In this document: piece after piece, positions 39,553-54,700 of the stretch
How the letters are laid out: each line of letters begins with the position of its first letter
Position numbering within the stretch: position 1 is the stretch's first letter
NCBI RefSeq assembly: GCF_051401765.1
Contig: NW_027480468.1
Span: forward strand, 1,488,001-1,552,000
Reading direction: 5' to 3'
Length of the DNA: 64,000 nt
Source: Calliopsis andreniformis
Taxonomy: Eukaryota > Arthropoda > Insecta > Hymenoptera > Andrenidae
The notes under the pieces: model-generated
Databases searched by the model: none
What the model was told of the DNA's origin: nothing
The model's input: the letters and a program-made list of their open reading frames with translations, nothing else
Program-made: the position numbers and the translations under genes

Positions 39553-42500
39553 CCTAAATCCTGAATCTTCCATCCTCGATACTCAATCTTCAATCCTCAA
39601 TCCCCTGTCCTCAAACGTCAATTCTGAATCCTCAATCCTGAATCCTCAATCTTCAGCCCTCAGTCCTACACAATCAGTTGTCAATCCTCAATCCTCAATA
39701 GAATGTCCTCAATTCACAGTTTTCAATACTCAATACTCAACCTGCAACCTTCAGATCTCTATCCACAAACATCAATTCTCATCACTCAACCCTCAATGCT
39801 CAGTCCCCAATCCTCAATCTTCAATCCTCAATCCTCAATCATCAACCCTCAATCCTCAATCCTCAATCTTCAATCCTCAATACTCAATCTTCAATCCTCA
39901 ATCCTCTATCCTCAACCCTCAATCCTCAATCTTCAATCCTGAATACTCAATCTTCAATACTCAATCCTCAATCCTCAATCCTCAATCCTCAATCCTCAAT
40001 CCTCAATCGTCAATCTTCCATCCTCAATACTCAATCTTCAATCCTCAATCCTCATTCCTCAATCCTCAATCCTCAATCTTCAATCCTCAATACTCAATCT
40101 TCAATCCTCAATCCTCTATCCTCAACCCTCAATCCTCAATCCTCAATCCTCAATCGTCAATCTTCCATCCTCAATACTCAATCTTCAATCCTCAATCTTC
40201 AATCCTCAATCCTCAATCCTCAATCCTAAATCCTCATTCTTTAACCATTAATACCCAATCCTCAATCTTCAATCCTCAATGCTCAATCCTCAATCCTCAA
40301 TCCTCATTCTTCAATCCTCAATACCCTATCCTCAATCTTCAATCCTCAAACCTCAATCCTCAATCCTCAATCCTCAATAGTCAATCCTCAATCTTCAACC
40401 CTCAGTGCCAAATACTCAATCTTGAATACTCAATCCTCAATCCTCAAACTTCAATCCTCAATACTCAATCTTCAATCCTCAATCCTCAATTCTCAATCCT
40501 CAATCCTCAATCTTCAATACTCAATACCCAATCCGCAGTCTTCAATCCACAATCCTGAATCCTCAATACTCACTCCTCAATCCTCAGTCCTCAAACCTCA
40601 ATCCTGAATCTTTCAATCATGAATCCTCAATCTTCAGCCCTGAGTCCTACGCAATCAGTTGTCAATCCTCAATCCTCAATAGAATGTCCTCAATTCACAG
40701 CTTTCAATACTCAATACTCAATCTGCAAACTTCAGATCTCTATCCACAAACATCAATTCTCATCACTCAACCCTCAGTACGCTGTCCCCAATCCTCAATC
40801 TTCAATCCCCAATCCTCAGTCCTCAATCCTCAATCTTAATCTTCAATCCTCAATACTCAATCTTCAATCCTCAATCCTCAATCCTCAATCCTCAATCCTC
40901 AATTTTCAATCCTCAATCCTCAATCCTCAATCTACAATCCTCAATACTCAATCTGCAATCCTCAATCCTCAGTCCTGAGTCCTCATTCTCATTCTTCAAT
41001 TATCAATACCGAATCCTCAATCTTCAATCCTCAATCCTCAATCCTCAATCCTCAATTCTCAATCCTCAATCCTCAATCCTCAATCTTCAATCATTAATAT
41101 TCAATCTTCAATCCACTATCCTCAATCCTCAATCCTCAATCCTCAACCCTCAATCCTCAACGTCCAATCCTCAATACCCAATCCTCAGTCTTCAATCCTC
41201 AATCCTCAATCCTCAATCCTCAATCCTCAATCCTCAATCCTCAGTCCTCAAACCTCAATCCTGAATCCTCAAACCTGAATCCTCAATCTTCAGCCCTGAG
41301 TCCTCAACAATCATTTCTCAATCCTCAATCCTCAATAGAACGTCCTCAATTCACAGTTTTCAATACTCAATACTCAATCTGCAATCTTCAGATTTCTATA
41401 CACAAACATCAATTCTCATCACTCAACCCTCAATACTCAGTCCACAATCCTCAACCTTCAATCGTCAATCCTCCATCCTCAATCCTCAATCTTAATCTTC
41501 AATCCTCAATACTCAATCTTCAATCCTCAATCCTCAATCCTCAATCTTAATCTTCAATCCTCAATACTCAATCTTCAACCCTCAATCCTCAATCCTCAAT
41601 CCTGAACACTCAATCCTCAATCTTCAATCCTCAATACTCAACCTTCAATCCTCAATCCTCAATCCTCAATCCTCAATCCTCAATCCTCAATCCTCAATCG
41701 TCAATCTTCCATCCTCAATACTCAATCTTCAATCCTCAATCCTCATTCCTCAATCCTCAATCCTCAACCTTCAATCCTCAATACTCAATCTTCAATCCTC
41801 AATCCTCTATCCTCAACCCTCAATCCTCAATCCTCAATCCTCAATCGTCAATCTTCCGTCCTCAATACTCAATCTCCAATCCTCAATCCTCAATCCTCAA
41901 CCCTCAACCCTCAATCCTCATTCTTCAATCCTCAATACTCAATCCTCAATCTTCAATCCTCAATCCCCAATCCTCAATCCTCAATCCTCAATGGTCAATC
42001 CTCAATCTTCAACTCTCAGTGCCAAATCCTCAATCTTGAATACTCAATCCTCAATCCTCAAACTTCAATCCTCAATACTCAATCTTCAATCCTCAATCCT
42101 CAATCCTCAATCCTCAATCCTCATTCTTCAATCATCAATACCCAATCCTCAATCTTCAATCCTCAATCCTCAATCCTCAATCCTCAATCCTCATTCTTCA
42201 ATCCTCAATACCCTATCCTCAATCTTCAATCCTCAATCCTCAATCCTCAATCCTCAATCCTCAATAGTCAATCCTCAATCTTCAACCCTCAGTGCCAAAT
42301 ACTCAATCTTGAATACTCAATCCTCAATCCTCAGACTTCAATCCTCAATACTCAATCTTCAATCCTCAATCCTCAATCCTCAATCCTCAATTCTCAATCC
42401 TCAATCCTCAATCCTCAGACCTCAAACATCAATACTCAACCCTCATTCCTCGTCCTCAATCCACAACCCTCAATCCTCAATCCTCAATCTTCAATTCTCA

Positions 42501-42899
42501 ATCCTCAATCCACAATCCTCAATCATCAATCCTCAATCCTCAAACCTCAATCCTGATTCCTCAATCCTGAATCCTCAGTCTTCAGCCCTCAGTCCTCAAC
42601 AATCAGCTGTCAATCCTCAATCCTCAATAGAATATCATCAATTCAAAGCTTTCAATACTCAATACTCAATCTGCAATCTTCAAATCTCTATCCACAATCA
42701 TCAATTCTCATCACTCAACCCTCAACGCTCAGTCCCCAAACCTCAATCTTCAATCCTCAATCCTCAATCCTCAATCCTCAATCCTTAATCTTCAATCCTC
42801 AATACTCAATCTTCAATCCTCAATCCTCAACACTCAGTCCTCAATCCTCAATCCTCAATCCTTAATCTTCAATCCTCAATACTCAATCTTCAATCCTCA
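39553..42899. repeat. HOR block D3, 5' part
   Basis: D3 is collinear with D2 at +6,421 to +6,407 through the landmarks at 39703, 40422, 40619 and 41991. It lacks the second half of the 1,648-bp doublet. Near 42370 it goes straight into a different tail; D5 has 63 bp (nine heptamers) more at the matching point (about 54615). Type II modules lie at 39699, 40680, 41336 and 42628; the last has TTCAAAGC where other copies have TTCACAGT. From about 42900 the sequence becomes A-like. Confidence 0.78.
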
Positions 42900-45540
42900 A
42901 TCCTCAATCCTCAATCCTCAATCCTCATTCTTCAATCCTCAACACCCAGTCCTCAATCTTCTATCCTCAATCCACAACCCTCGATCCTCAATCCTCAATC
43001 TTCAATCATCAATATTCAATCTTCGGTCCGCAATCCTCAATCCTCAATCCTCAATCCTCAATCCTCAATGTTCAATCCGCAATACCCAACCCTCAATCTT
43101 CAATACTCAATCCTCAATACCCAATCCTCAATCTTCAATCCCCAATCCTCTATCCACAATTCTCAATCCTCAATCCTCAGTCCTCAGTCCTCAAACCTCA
43201 ATTCTCCGCCCTCAGCCCTCATCGTCAATCCTCAATCCTCAATCCACAATTTTCAATCCTCAATAATCAATCTTCAATCCTCAATCCTCAATCCTCAATT
43301 CTCAATCCTCAATCGTCAGTCTTCAATCCTCAATACTCAATCTTCAATCCTGAATCCTCAATCCTCAATCCTCAATCCTCATTCTTCAATCCTCAATACC
43401 CAATCCTCAATCTTCAATCCTCAATCCTCAATCCTCAATTCTCAATCCTCAATCCTCAGTCCTCAGTCCTCAAACCACAATCCTCAAACCTCAGCCCTCA
43501 TCCTCATTCCTCAATCCTCAACCCTCAGTCCTCCGTCCTCAAACCTCAAACCTCAGCCCTCAGACCTCATCCTCAATACTCAATCCTCAATCCTCAATCC
43601 TCAATCTTCAATCCTCAATACTCAATCTTCAATCCTCAATCCTCAGTCCTCAAACCTCAATTCTGAATCCTGAATACTCAATCTTCAATCCTCAATCCTC
43701 AGTCGTCAATACTCTACCATCAATCTTCAATCCTCAATCCTCAATGCTCAATACTCAATCCTCATTCTTCAATCCTCAATACCCAAACCTCAATCATCAA
43801 TCCTGAACCCTCAATGCTCAATTCTCAATCCCCAATCCTCAACCCTCAATATTCAATCCTCAATACTCAATCTTCAATCCTCAATCCTCAATCCTCAGTC
43901 ATCAATTCTCAATCTTCAATTCTCAATCGTGAATCCTCACTCCTCAATCCTCAATCCTCAATCCTCGTTCCTCAAACCTCAATCCTCAACCCTCAGTCCT
44001 CATTCTCAATTCTCAATGCCCAATTCTCAATCCTCAATCCTCAATCCTCAATCCTCAATGCTCAGTCCTCAGTCCACAAACCACAATCCTCAACTCTCAG
44101 CCCTCATCCTCATTCCTCAATCCTCAACCCTCAGTCCTCCGTCCTCAAACCTCAAACCTCAGCCCTCAGACCTCATCCTCAATACTCAATCCTCAATCCT
44201 CAATCCTCAATCTTCAATCCTCAATACTCAATCTTCAATCCTCAATCCTCAGTCCTCAAACCTCAATTCTGAATCCTGAATACTCAATCTTCAATCCTCA
44301 ATCCTCAGTCCTCAATACTCTACCATCAATCTTCAATCCTCAATCCTCAATGCTCAATACTCAATCCTCATTCTTCAATCCTCAATACACAATCCTCAAT
44401 CTTCAATCCTGAATCCTCAATGCTCAATTCTCAATCCTCAATCCTCAATCCTCAATATTCAATCCTCAATACTCAATCTTCAATCCTCAATCCTCAATCC
44501 TCAATCCTTCATCCTGAATCCTCAATACTCAATCCTCAATCTTCAATCCTCAATACTCAATCTTCAATCCTCAATCCTCGATCCTCAATCCTCAATCCTC
44601 ATTCCTCAATCCTCAATACCCAATCCTCAATCCTCAATCCTCAATCCTCAGTCCTCAAATCTCAATCCTCAATCCTCAATCCTCAATCCTCAATCCTCAA
44701 TCCTCAATCCTCAATCATCCACCTCAATCTTCAATACTCAATCCTCAATCCTCATTCCTCAATCCTCAATACTCAACCATCAATCCTCAATTCTCAATCC
44801 TCAATCCTCAATATTCAACACACAACCCTCAACCATCAATTCTCAATACCCAACCATCAATCCTCAATTATCAACACTCAATAGAATATCCTGAATTCTC
44901 ATGGTTTAATACTCAATCCACATTATTCAATAATCAAATCTCAATCCCCAAACATCAATCCTCAACACTCAATCCTCAACACTCAGTCCTCTCTCTTCAA
45001 TCCTCCATCCTCAATCCTCAATCCTGAAGCGTCAATCCTCAATCCTCAATACTCAACCCTCAATCCTCAGTCCTCAAAACTCAATCACGAATCCTCAACC
45101 CTGAATCCTCATTCTTCAGCCCTCAGTCCTCAACAATCAATTGTCAATCCTCAATCCTCAATAGAATATCCTGAATTCACAGTTTTCAATACTCAATCCG
45201 CATTCTTCAATCTTCAAATCTCAATACACAACCGTCAATTCTCATCACTCAAACCTCAACACTCAGTCGTCAATCTACAATCCTCAATCCTCAATCCTCA
45301 ATCTTCAATCCTCAATACTCAACCTTCAATCCTCAATCCTCAATCCTCAATCCTAAATGATCAATCCTCAATCCTCCATCTCCAATCCTCAATACTCAAT
45401 CTTCAATCCTCAATCCTCAATCCTCAATCTTCAATCCTCAATACCCAATCCTCACTCTTCAATCCTCAATTCTCAATCCTCATTCCTCAGTCCTCAGTCC
45501 TCAAACCTCAATCCTCAACCCTCAGCCCTAATCCTCAATC
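42900..45540. repeat. A-type segment A5 embedded between D blocks
   Basis: From about 42900 the order follows the A tail and then the A start marker at 43068 (as at 228, 5855 and 12305), the 0.6 kb doublet, and the type I/type II pair at 44882/45162 (280 bp). It differs from A1-A3 in detail. The second start marker (A1 577) is absent, and several variants are private (for example AATTCTCCGCC near 43200). It recurs in shortened form as A6 at +12,303 and then +11,440. Confidence 0.78.
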
Positions 45541-46411
45541 ATCAATCCTCAATCCTCAATCGTCAATAGAATATCATCAATTCACAGTTTTCAATACTCA
45601 ATACTCAATCTGCAATCTTCAAATCTCTATTCACAAACATCAATTCTCATCACTCAACCCTCGACACTCCGTCCCCAATCCTCAATCTTCATTCCTCAAT
45701 CCTCAATCCTCAATACTCAATCTTCAATCCTCAATCCTCAATCCTCAATCCTCAATCCTCAATCCTCAATATTCAACACACAACCCTCAGCCATCCATCC
45801 TCAATACTCAACCATCAATCCTCAATTCTCAACACTCAATAGATTATACTGAATTCTCACGGTTGAAAACTCAATCCAAAATATACAATAATCAAATCTC
45901 AATCCTCAAACATTAATTCTCAAAACTCAGTCCTCAACACTCACTCCTCTCTCTTCAATCCTCCATCCTCAATCCTCAATCTTCAATCCTCAATCCTCAA
46001 TCCTCAATCCTCAATCCTCAATCTTCAATCCTCAATACTCAATTTTCAATCGTCAGTTCCCAATCTTCAATCCTCAATCCTCAATCCTCAATCCTCAATC
46101 CTCATTCTTCAATCCTCAATACCCAATTCTCAATCTTCAATCCTCAATCCCCAATCCTCAATTCTCAATCCTCAATCCTCAATCCTCAGACTTCAGACAT
46201 CAATACTCAACCCTCAGTCCTCGTCCTCAATCCACAACCCTCAATCCTCAATCCTCAATCTTCAATCATTAATATTCAATCTTCAATCTACAATCCTCAA
46301 TCATCTATCCTCAATCCTCAGTCCTCAGTCCTCAAACCTCAATCCTCAACCCTCAGCCCTCATCCTCAATCCTCAACCCTCAGCCCTCATCCTCAATCCT
46401 CAATCCTCAAT
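45541..46411. repeat. Tail segment T linking A5 to D4
   Basis: This stretch runs from a type II module (45567) through the diverged type I module (45840, TAGATTATACTG form) to the doubled CCCTCAGCCCTCATCC string. It matches the 3' end of D2 (from 38673) and recurs at 56981-57851. Relative to D2 the type II to type I spacing is shorter (273 against 308 bp, a difference of five heptamers). Confidence 0.75.
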
Positions 46412-49400
46412 CCTAAATCCTGAATCTTCCATCCTCGATACTCAATCTTCAATCCTCAATCCCCTGTCCTCAAACGTCAATTCTGAATCCTCAATCCTGA
46501 ATCCTCAATCTTCAGCCCTCAGTCCTACACAATCAGTTGTCAATCCTCAATCCTCAATAGAATGTCCTCAATTCACAGTCTTCAATACTCAATACTCAAC
46601 CTGCAACCTTCAGATCTCTATCCACAAACATCAATTCTCATCACTCAACCCTCAATGCTCAGTCCCCAATCCTCAATCTTCAATCCTCAATCCTCAATCA
46701 TCAACCCTCAATCCTCAATCCTCAATCTTCAATCCTCAATACTCAATCTTCAATCCTCAATCCTCTATCCTCAACCCTCAATCCTCAATCTTCAATCCTG
46801 AATACTCAATCTTCAATACTCAATCCTCAATCCTCAATCCTCAATCCTCAATCCTCAATCCTCAATCGTCAATCTTCCATCCTCAATACTCAATCTTCAA
46901 TCCTCAATCCTCAATCCTCAATTTTCAATCCTCAATCCTCAATCCTCATTCTTCAATCCTCAATACCCAATCCTCAATCTTCCATCCTCAATCCTCAATC
47001 CTCAATTCTCAATCCTCAATCCTCAATCCTCAATTCTCAATCCTCAATCCTCAATCCTCAGACCTCAAACATCAATACTCAACCCTCAGTCCTCGTCCTC
47101 AATCCACAACCCTCAATCCTCAATCCTCAATCCTCAATCGTCAATCTTCCATCCTCAATACTCAATCTTCAATCCTCAATCTTCAATCCTCAATCCTCAA
47201 TCCTCAATCCTCAATCCTAAATCCTCATTCTTTAACCATTAATACCCAATCCTCAATCTTCAATCCTCAATGCTCAATCCTCAATCCTCAATCCTCATTC
47301 TTCAATCCTCAATACCCTATCCTCAATCTTCAATCCTCAAACCTCAATCCTCAATCCTCAATCCTCAATAGTCAATCCTCAATCTTCAACCCTCAGTGCC
47401 AAATACTCAATCTTGAATACTCAATCCTCAATCCTCAAACTTCAATCCTCAATACTCAATCTTCAATCCTCAATCCTCAATTCTCAATCCTCAATCCTCA
47501 ATCTTCAATACTCAATACCCAATCCGCAGTCTTCAATCCACAATCCTGAATCCTCAATACTCACTCCTCAATCCTCAGTCCTCAAACCTCAATCCTGAAT
47601 CTTTCAATCATGAATCCTCAATCTTCAGCCCTGAGTCCTACGCAATCAGTTGTCAATCCTCAATCCTCAATAGAATGTCCTCAATTCACAGCTTTCAATA
47701 CTCAATACTCAATCTGCAAACTTCAGATCTCTATCCACAAACATCAATTCTCATCACTCAACCCTCAGTACGCTGTCCCCAATCCTCAATCTTCAATCCC
47801 CAATCCTCAGTCCTCAATCCTCAATCTTAATCTTCAATCCTCAATACTCAATCTTCAATCCTCAATCCTCAATCCTCAATCCTCAATCCTCAATCTTCAA
47901 TCCTCAATCCTCAATCCTCAATCTACAATCCTCAATACTCAATCTGCAATCCTCAATCCTCAGTCCTGAGTCCTCAATCTCATTCTTCAATTATCAATAC
48001 CGAATCCTCAATCTTCAATCCTCAATCCTCAATCCTCAATCCTCAATTCTCAATCCTCAATCCTCAATACTCAATCTTCAATCATTAATATTCAATCTTC
48101 AATCCACAATCCTCAATCCTCAATCCTCAATCCTCAACCCTCAATCCTCAACGTCCAATCCTCAATACCCAATCCTCAGTCTTCAATCCTCAATCCTCAA
48201 TCCTCAATCCTCAATCCTCAATCCTCAATCCTCAGTCCTCAAACCTCAATCCTGAATCCTCAAACCTGAATCCTCAATCTTCAGCCCTGAGTCCTCAACA
48301 ATCATTTCTCAATCCTCAATCCTCAATAGAACGTCCTCAATTCACAGTTTTCAATACTCAATACTCAATCTGCAATCTTCAGATTTCTATACACAAACAT
48401 CAATTCTCATCACTCAACCCTCAATACTCAGTCCACAATCCTCAACCTTCAATCGTCAATCCTCCATCCTCAATCCTCAATCTTAATCTTCAATCCTCAA
48501 TACTCAATCTTCAATCCTCAATCCTCAATCCTCAATCTTAACCTTCAATCCTCAATACTCAATCTTCAACCCTCAATCCTCAATCCTCAATCCTGAACAC
48601 TCAATCCTCAATCTTCAATCCTCAATACTCAACCTTCAATCCTCAATCCTCAATCCTCAATCCTCAATCCTCAATCCTCAGTCCTCAATCGTCAATCTTC
48701 CATCCTCAATACTCAATCTTCAATCCTCAATCCTCATTCCTCAATCCTCAATCCTCAACCTTCAATCCTCAATACTCAATCTTCAATCCTCAATCCTCTA
48801 TCCTCAACCCTCAATCCTCAATCCTCAATCCTCAATCGTCAATCTTCCATCCTCAATACTCAATCTCCAATCCTCAATCCTCAATCCTCAACCCTCAACC
48901 CTCAATCCTCATTCTTCAATCCTCAATACTCAATCCTCAATCTTCAATCCTCAATCCTCAATCCTCAATCCTCAATCCTCAATGGTCAATCCTCAATCTT
49001 CAACTCTCAGTGCCAAATCCTCAATCTTGAATACTCAATCCTCAATCCTCAAACTTCAATCCTCAATACTCAATCTTCAATCCTCAATCCTCAATCCTCA
49101 ATCCTCAATCCTCATTCTTCAATCATCAATACCCAATCCTCAATCTTCAATCCTCAATCCTCAATCCTCAATCCTCAATCCTCATTCTTCAATCCTCAAT
49201 ACCCTATCCTCAATCTTCAATCCTCAATCCTCAATCCTCAATCCTCAATCCTCAATAGTCAATCCTCAATCTTCAACCCTCAGTGCCAAATACTCAATCT
49301 TGAATACTCAATCCTCAATCCTCAGACTTCAATCCTCAATACTCAATCTTCAACCCTCAATCCTCAATCCTCAATCCTGAACACTCAATCCTCAATCTTC

Positions 49401-51792
49401 AATCCTCAATACTCAACCTTCAATCCTCAATCCTCAATCCTCAATCCCCAATCCTCAGTCCTCAATGGTCAATCCTCAATCTTCAACTCTCAGTGCCAAA
49501 TCCTCAATCTTGAATACTCAATCCTCAATCCTCAAACTTCAATCCTCAATACTCAATCTTCAATCCTCAATACTCAATCCTCAATCCTCAATCCTCATTC
49601 TTCAATCATCAATACCCAATCCTCAATCTTCAATCCTCAATCCTCAATCCTCAATCCTCAATCCTCATTCTTCAATCCTCAATACCCTATCCTCAATCTT
49701 CAATCCTCAATCCTCAATCCTCAATCCTCAATCCTCAATAGTCAATCCTCAATCTTCAACCCTCAGTGCCAAATACTCAATCTTGAATACTCAATCCTCA
49801 ATCCTCAGACTTCAATCCTCAATACTCAATCTTCAATCCTCAATCCTCAGTCCTCAATCCTCAATCCTCATTCTTCAATCCTCAATACCCAATCCTCAAT
49901 CTTCAATCCTCAATCCTCAATCCTCAATCCTCAATCCTCAATCCTCAATCCTCAATCCTCAATCCTTAATCTTCAATCCTCAATACTCAATCTTCAATCC
50001 TCAATCCTCAACACTCAGTCCTCAATCCTCAATCCTCAATCCTCAATCTTCAATCCTCAATACTCAATCTTCAATCCTCAATCCTCAATCCTCAATCCTC
50101 AATCCTCATTCTTCAATCCTCAACACCCAGTCCTCAATCTTCAATCCTCAATCCTCAATCCACAATTCACAATCCTCAATCCTCAATCCTCAGACCTCAA
50201 ACATCAATACTCAACCCTCAGTCCTCGTCCTCAATCCACAACACACAATCCTCAATCCTCAATCTTCAATCCTCAATCGTCTGTCCTCAAACCTCAATCC
50301 TGTATCCTCAATCCTGAATCCTCAATCTTCAGCCCACAGTCCTCAACAATCAGTTGTCAATCCTCAATCCTCAATAGGATATCATCAATTCACAGTGATC
50401 AATACTCAGTTTTCAATCTGCAATGTTCAAATCTCTGTCCACAAACATCAATTCTCATCACTCAACCCTCAACACTCAGTCCCCAATCCTCAATATTCAA
50501 TCCTCAATCCTCAGTCCTCAATCGACAATCCTCAACATTCAATCTTCAATACTCAATCTTCACTTCTCAATCCTCAATCCTCAAGCCTCAATTCTCAATC
50601 CTCGATTGTCAATCTTCAATCCTCAATACTCAATCCTCATTCTTCAATCCTCAATACCCAATCCTCAATCTTCAATCCTCAGTCCTCAATCCTCAATTCT
50701 CAATCCTCAATCCTCAGTCCTCAGTCCTCAAACACCAATCCTCAACCGTCAGCCCTCATCCTCCAACCTCAATCCTCAACATTCAATCCTCGATACTCAA
50801 TCATCAATCCTCAATCCTCAGTCCTCAAACCTTAATCCTGAATCCTCAATAGTGAATCCTCAATCTTCAGCCCTCAGTCCACAACAATCAGTTGTCAATC
50901 CTCAATCCTCAATAGAATATCATCAATTCACAGTTTTCAATACTCAATACTCAATCTGCAGTCTTCAAACCTCAATCCACAAACATCAATTCTCATAACT
51001 CAACCCTCAACACTCCGTCCCCAATCCTCAATTTCCAATCCTCAATCGTCAATCCTCAATCCTCAATCCCCAATTTTCAATCCTCAATCCTCAATACTCA
51101 ATCTTCAATCCTCAATCCTCAATCCTCAATCCTCAATCCTCAATCCTCAATATTCAACACACAACCCTCAGACATCCATCCTCAATACTCAACAATCAAT
51201 CCTCAATTCTCAACACTCAATAGATTATACTGAATTCTCATGGTTGAATACTCAATCCAAAATATACAATAATCAAATCTCAATCCTCAAACATTAATTC
51301 TCAAAACTCAGTCCTCAACACTCACTCCTCTCTCTTCAATCCTCCATCCTCAATCCTCAATCTTCAATCCTCAATCCTCAATCCTCAATCCTCAATCCTC
51401 AATCTTCAATCCTCAATACTCAATTTTCAATCGTCAGTTCCCAATCTTCAATCCTCAATCCTCAATCCTCAATCCTCAATCCTCATTCTTCAATCCTCAA
51501 TACCCAATTCTCAATCTTCAATCCTCAATCCCCAATCCTCAATTCTCAATCCTCAATCCTCAATCCTCAGACTTCAGACATCAATACACAACCCTCAGTC
51601 CTCGTCCTCAATCCACAACCCTCAATCCTCAATCCTCAATCTTCAATCATTAATATTCAATCTTCAATCTACAATCCTCAATCATCTATCCTCAATCCTC
51701 AGTCCTCAGTCCTCAAACCTCAATCCTCAACCCTCAGCCCTCATCCTCAATCCTCAACCCTCAGCCCTCATCCTCAATCCTCAATCCTCAAT
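46412..51792. repeat. HOR block D4 (shortened doublet, internal join at 49465)
   Basis: D4 is collinear with other D copies from its start marker, but between about 46900 and 47130 it carries a stretch with CAGACCTCAAACATCAATAC also seen near 42418 and 54720. The CAATGGTC markers are 483 bp apart (48982 and 49465) instead of 1,648. The sequence before the second marker equals D2 up to about 36060 and the sequence after it equals D2 from 37225. From 49465 on it matches 37225 onward at +12,240. Type II modules lie at 46558, 47671, 48327, 50375 (with AGGAT for AGAAT) and 50913; type I at 51221. Confidence 0.82.
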
Positions 51793-54700
51793 CCTAAATC
51801 CTGAATCTTCCATCCTCGATACTCAATCTTCAATCCTCAATCCCCTGTCCTCAAACGTCAATTCTGAATCCTCAATCCTGAATCCTCAATCTTCAGCCCT
51901 CAGTCCTACACAATCAGTTGTCAATCCTCAATCCTCAATAGAATGTCCTCAATTCACAGTTTTCAATACTCAATACTCAACCTGCAACCTTCAGATCTCT
52001 ATCCACAAACATCAATTCTCATCACTCAACCCTCAATGCTCAGTCCCCAATCCTCAATCTTCAATCCTCAATCCTCAATCATCAACCCTCAATCCTCAAT
52101 CCTCAATCTTCAATCCTCAATACTCAATCTTCAATCCTCAATCCTCTATCCTCAACCCTCAATCCTCAATCTTCAATCCTGAATACTCAATCTTCAATAC
52201 TCAATCCTCAATCCTCAATCCTCAATCCTCAATCCTCAATCCTCAATCGTCAATCTTCCATCCTCAATACTCAATCTTCAATCCTCAATCCTCATTCCTC
52301 AATCCTCAATCCTCAATCTTCAATCCTCAATACTCAATCTTCAATCCTCAATCCTCTATCCTCAACCCTCAATCCTCAATCCTCAATCCTCAATCGTCAA
52401 TCTTCCATCCTCAATACTCAATCTTCAATCCTCAATCTTCAATCCTCAATCCTCAATCCTCAATCCTAAATCCTCATTCTTTAACCATTAATACCCAATC
52501 CTCAATCTTCAATCCTCAATGCTCAATCCTCAATCCTCAATCCTCATTCTTCAATCCTCAATACCCTATCCTCAATCTTCAATCCTCAAACCTCAATCCT
52601 CAATCCTCAATCCTCAATAGTCAATCCTCAATCTTCAACCCTCAGTGCCAAATACTCAATCTTGAATACTCAATCCTCAATCCTCAAACTTCAATCCTCA
52701 ATACTCAATCTTCAATCCTCAATCCTCAATTCTCAATCCTCAATCCTCAATCTTCAATACTCAATACCCAATCCGCAGTCTTCAATCCACAATCCTGAAT
52801 CCTCAATACTCACTCCTCAATCCTCAGTCCTCAAACCTCAATCCTGAATCTTTCAATCATGAATCCTCAATCTTCAGCCCTGAGTCCTACGCAATCAGTT
52901 GTCAATCCTCAATCCTCAATAGAATGTCCTCAATTCACAGCTTTCAATACTCAATACTCAATCTGCAAACTTCAGATCTCTATCCACAAACATCAATTCT
53001 CATCACTCAACCCTCAGTACGCTGTCCCCAATCCTCAATCTTCAATCCCCAATCCTCAGTCCTCAATCCTCAATCTTAATCTTCAATCCTCAATACTCAA
53101 TCTTCAATCCTCAATCCTCAATCCTCAATCCTCAATCCTCAATTTTCAATCCTCAATCCTCAATCCTCAATCTACAATCCTCAATACTCAATCTGCAATC
53201 CTCAATCCTCTGTCCTGAGTCCTCAATCTCATTCTTCAATTATCAATACCGAATCCTCAATCTTCAATCCTCAATCCTCAATCCTCAATCCTCAATTCTC
53301 AATCCTCAATCCTCAATCCTCAATCTTCAATCATTAATATTCAATCTTCAATCCACTATCCTCAATCCTCAATCCTCAATCCTCAACCCTCAATCCTCAA
53401 CGTCCAATCCTCAATACCCAATCCTCAGTCTTCAATCCTCAATCCTCAATCCTCAATCCTCAATCCTCAATCCTCAATCCTCAGTCCTCAAACCTCAATC
53501 CTGAATCCTCAAACCTGAATCCTCAATCTTCAGCCCTGAGTCCTCAACAATCATTTCTCAATCCTCAATCCTCAATAGAACGTCCTCAATTCACAGTTTT
53601 CAATACTCAATACTCAATCTGCAATCTTCAGATTTCTATACACAAACATCAATTCTCATCACTCAACCCTCAATACTCAGTCCACAATCCTCAACCTTCA
53701 ATCGTCAATCCTCCATCCTCAATCCTCAATCTTAATCTTCAATCCTCAATACTCAATCTTCAATCCTCAATCCTCAATCCTCAATCTTAATCTTCAATCC
53801 TCAATACTCAATCTTCAACCCTCAATCCTCAATCCTCAATCCTGAACACTCAATCCTCAATCTTCAATCCTCAATACTCAACCTTCAATCCTCAATCCTC
53901 AATCCTCAATCCTCAATCCTCAATCCTCAATCCTCAATCGTCAATCTTCCATCCTCAATACTCAATCTTCAATCCTCAATCCTCATTCCTCAATCCTCAA
54001 TCCTCAACCTTCAATCCTCAATACTCAATCTTCAATCCTCAATCCTCTATCCTCAACCCTCAATCCTCAATCCTCAATCCTCAATCGTCAATCTTCCGTC
54101 CTCAATACTCAATCTCCAATCCTCAATCCTCAATCCTCAACCCTCAACCCTCAATCCTCATTCTTCAATCCTCAATACTCAATCCTCAATCTTCAATCCT
54201 CAATCCCCAATCCTCAATCCTCAATCCTCAATGGTCAATCCTCAATCTTCAACTCTCAGTGCCAAATCCTCAATCTTGAATACTCAATCCTCAATCCTCA
54301 AACTTCAATCCTCAATACTCAATCTTCAATCCTCAATCCTCAATCCTCAATCCTCAATCCTCATTCTTCAATCATCAATACCCAATCCTCGATCTTCAAT
54401 CCTCAATCCTCAATCCTCAATCCTCAATCCTCATTCTTCAATCCTCAATACCCTATCCTCAATCTTCAATCCTCAATCCTCAATCCTCAATCCTCAATCC
54501 TCAATAGTCAATCCTCAATCTTCAACCCTCAGTGCCAAATACTCAATCTTGAATACTCAATCCTCAATCCTCAGACTTCAATCCTCAATACTCAATCTTC
54601 AATCCTCAATCCTCAGTCCTCAATCCTCAATCCTCATTCTTCAATCCTCAATACCCAATCCTCAATCTTCCATCCTCAATCCTCAATCCTCAATTCTCAA

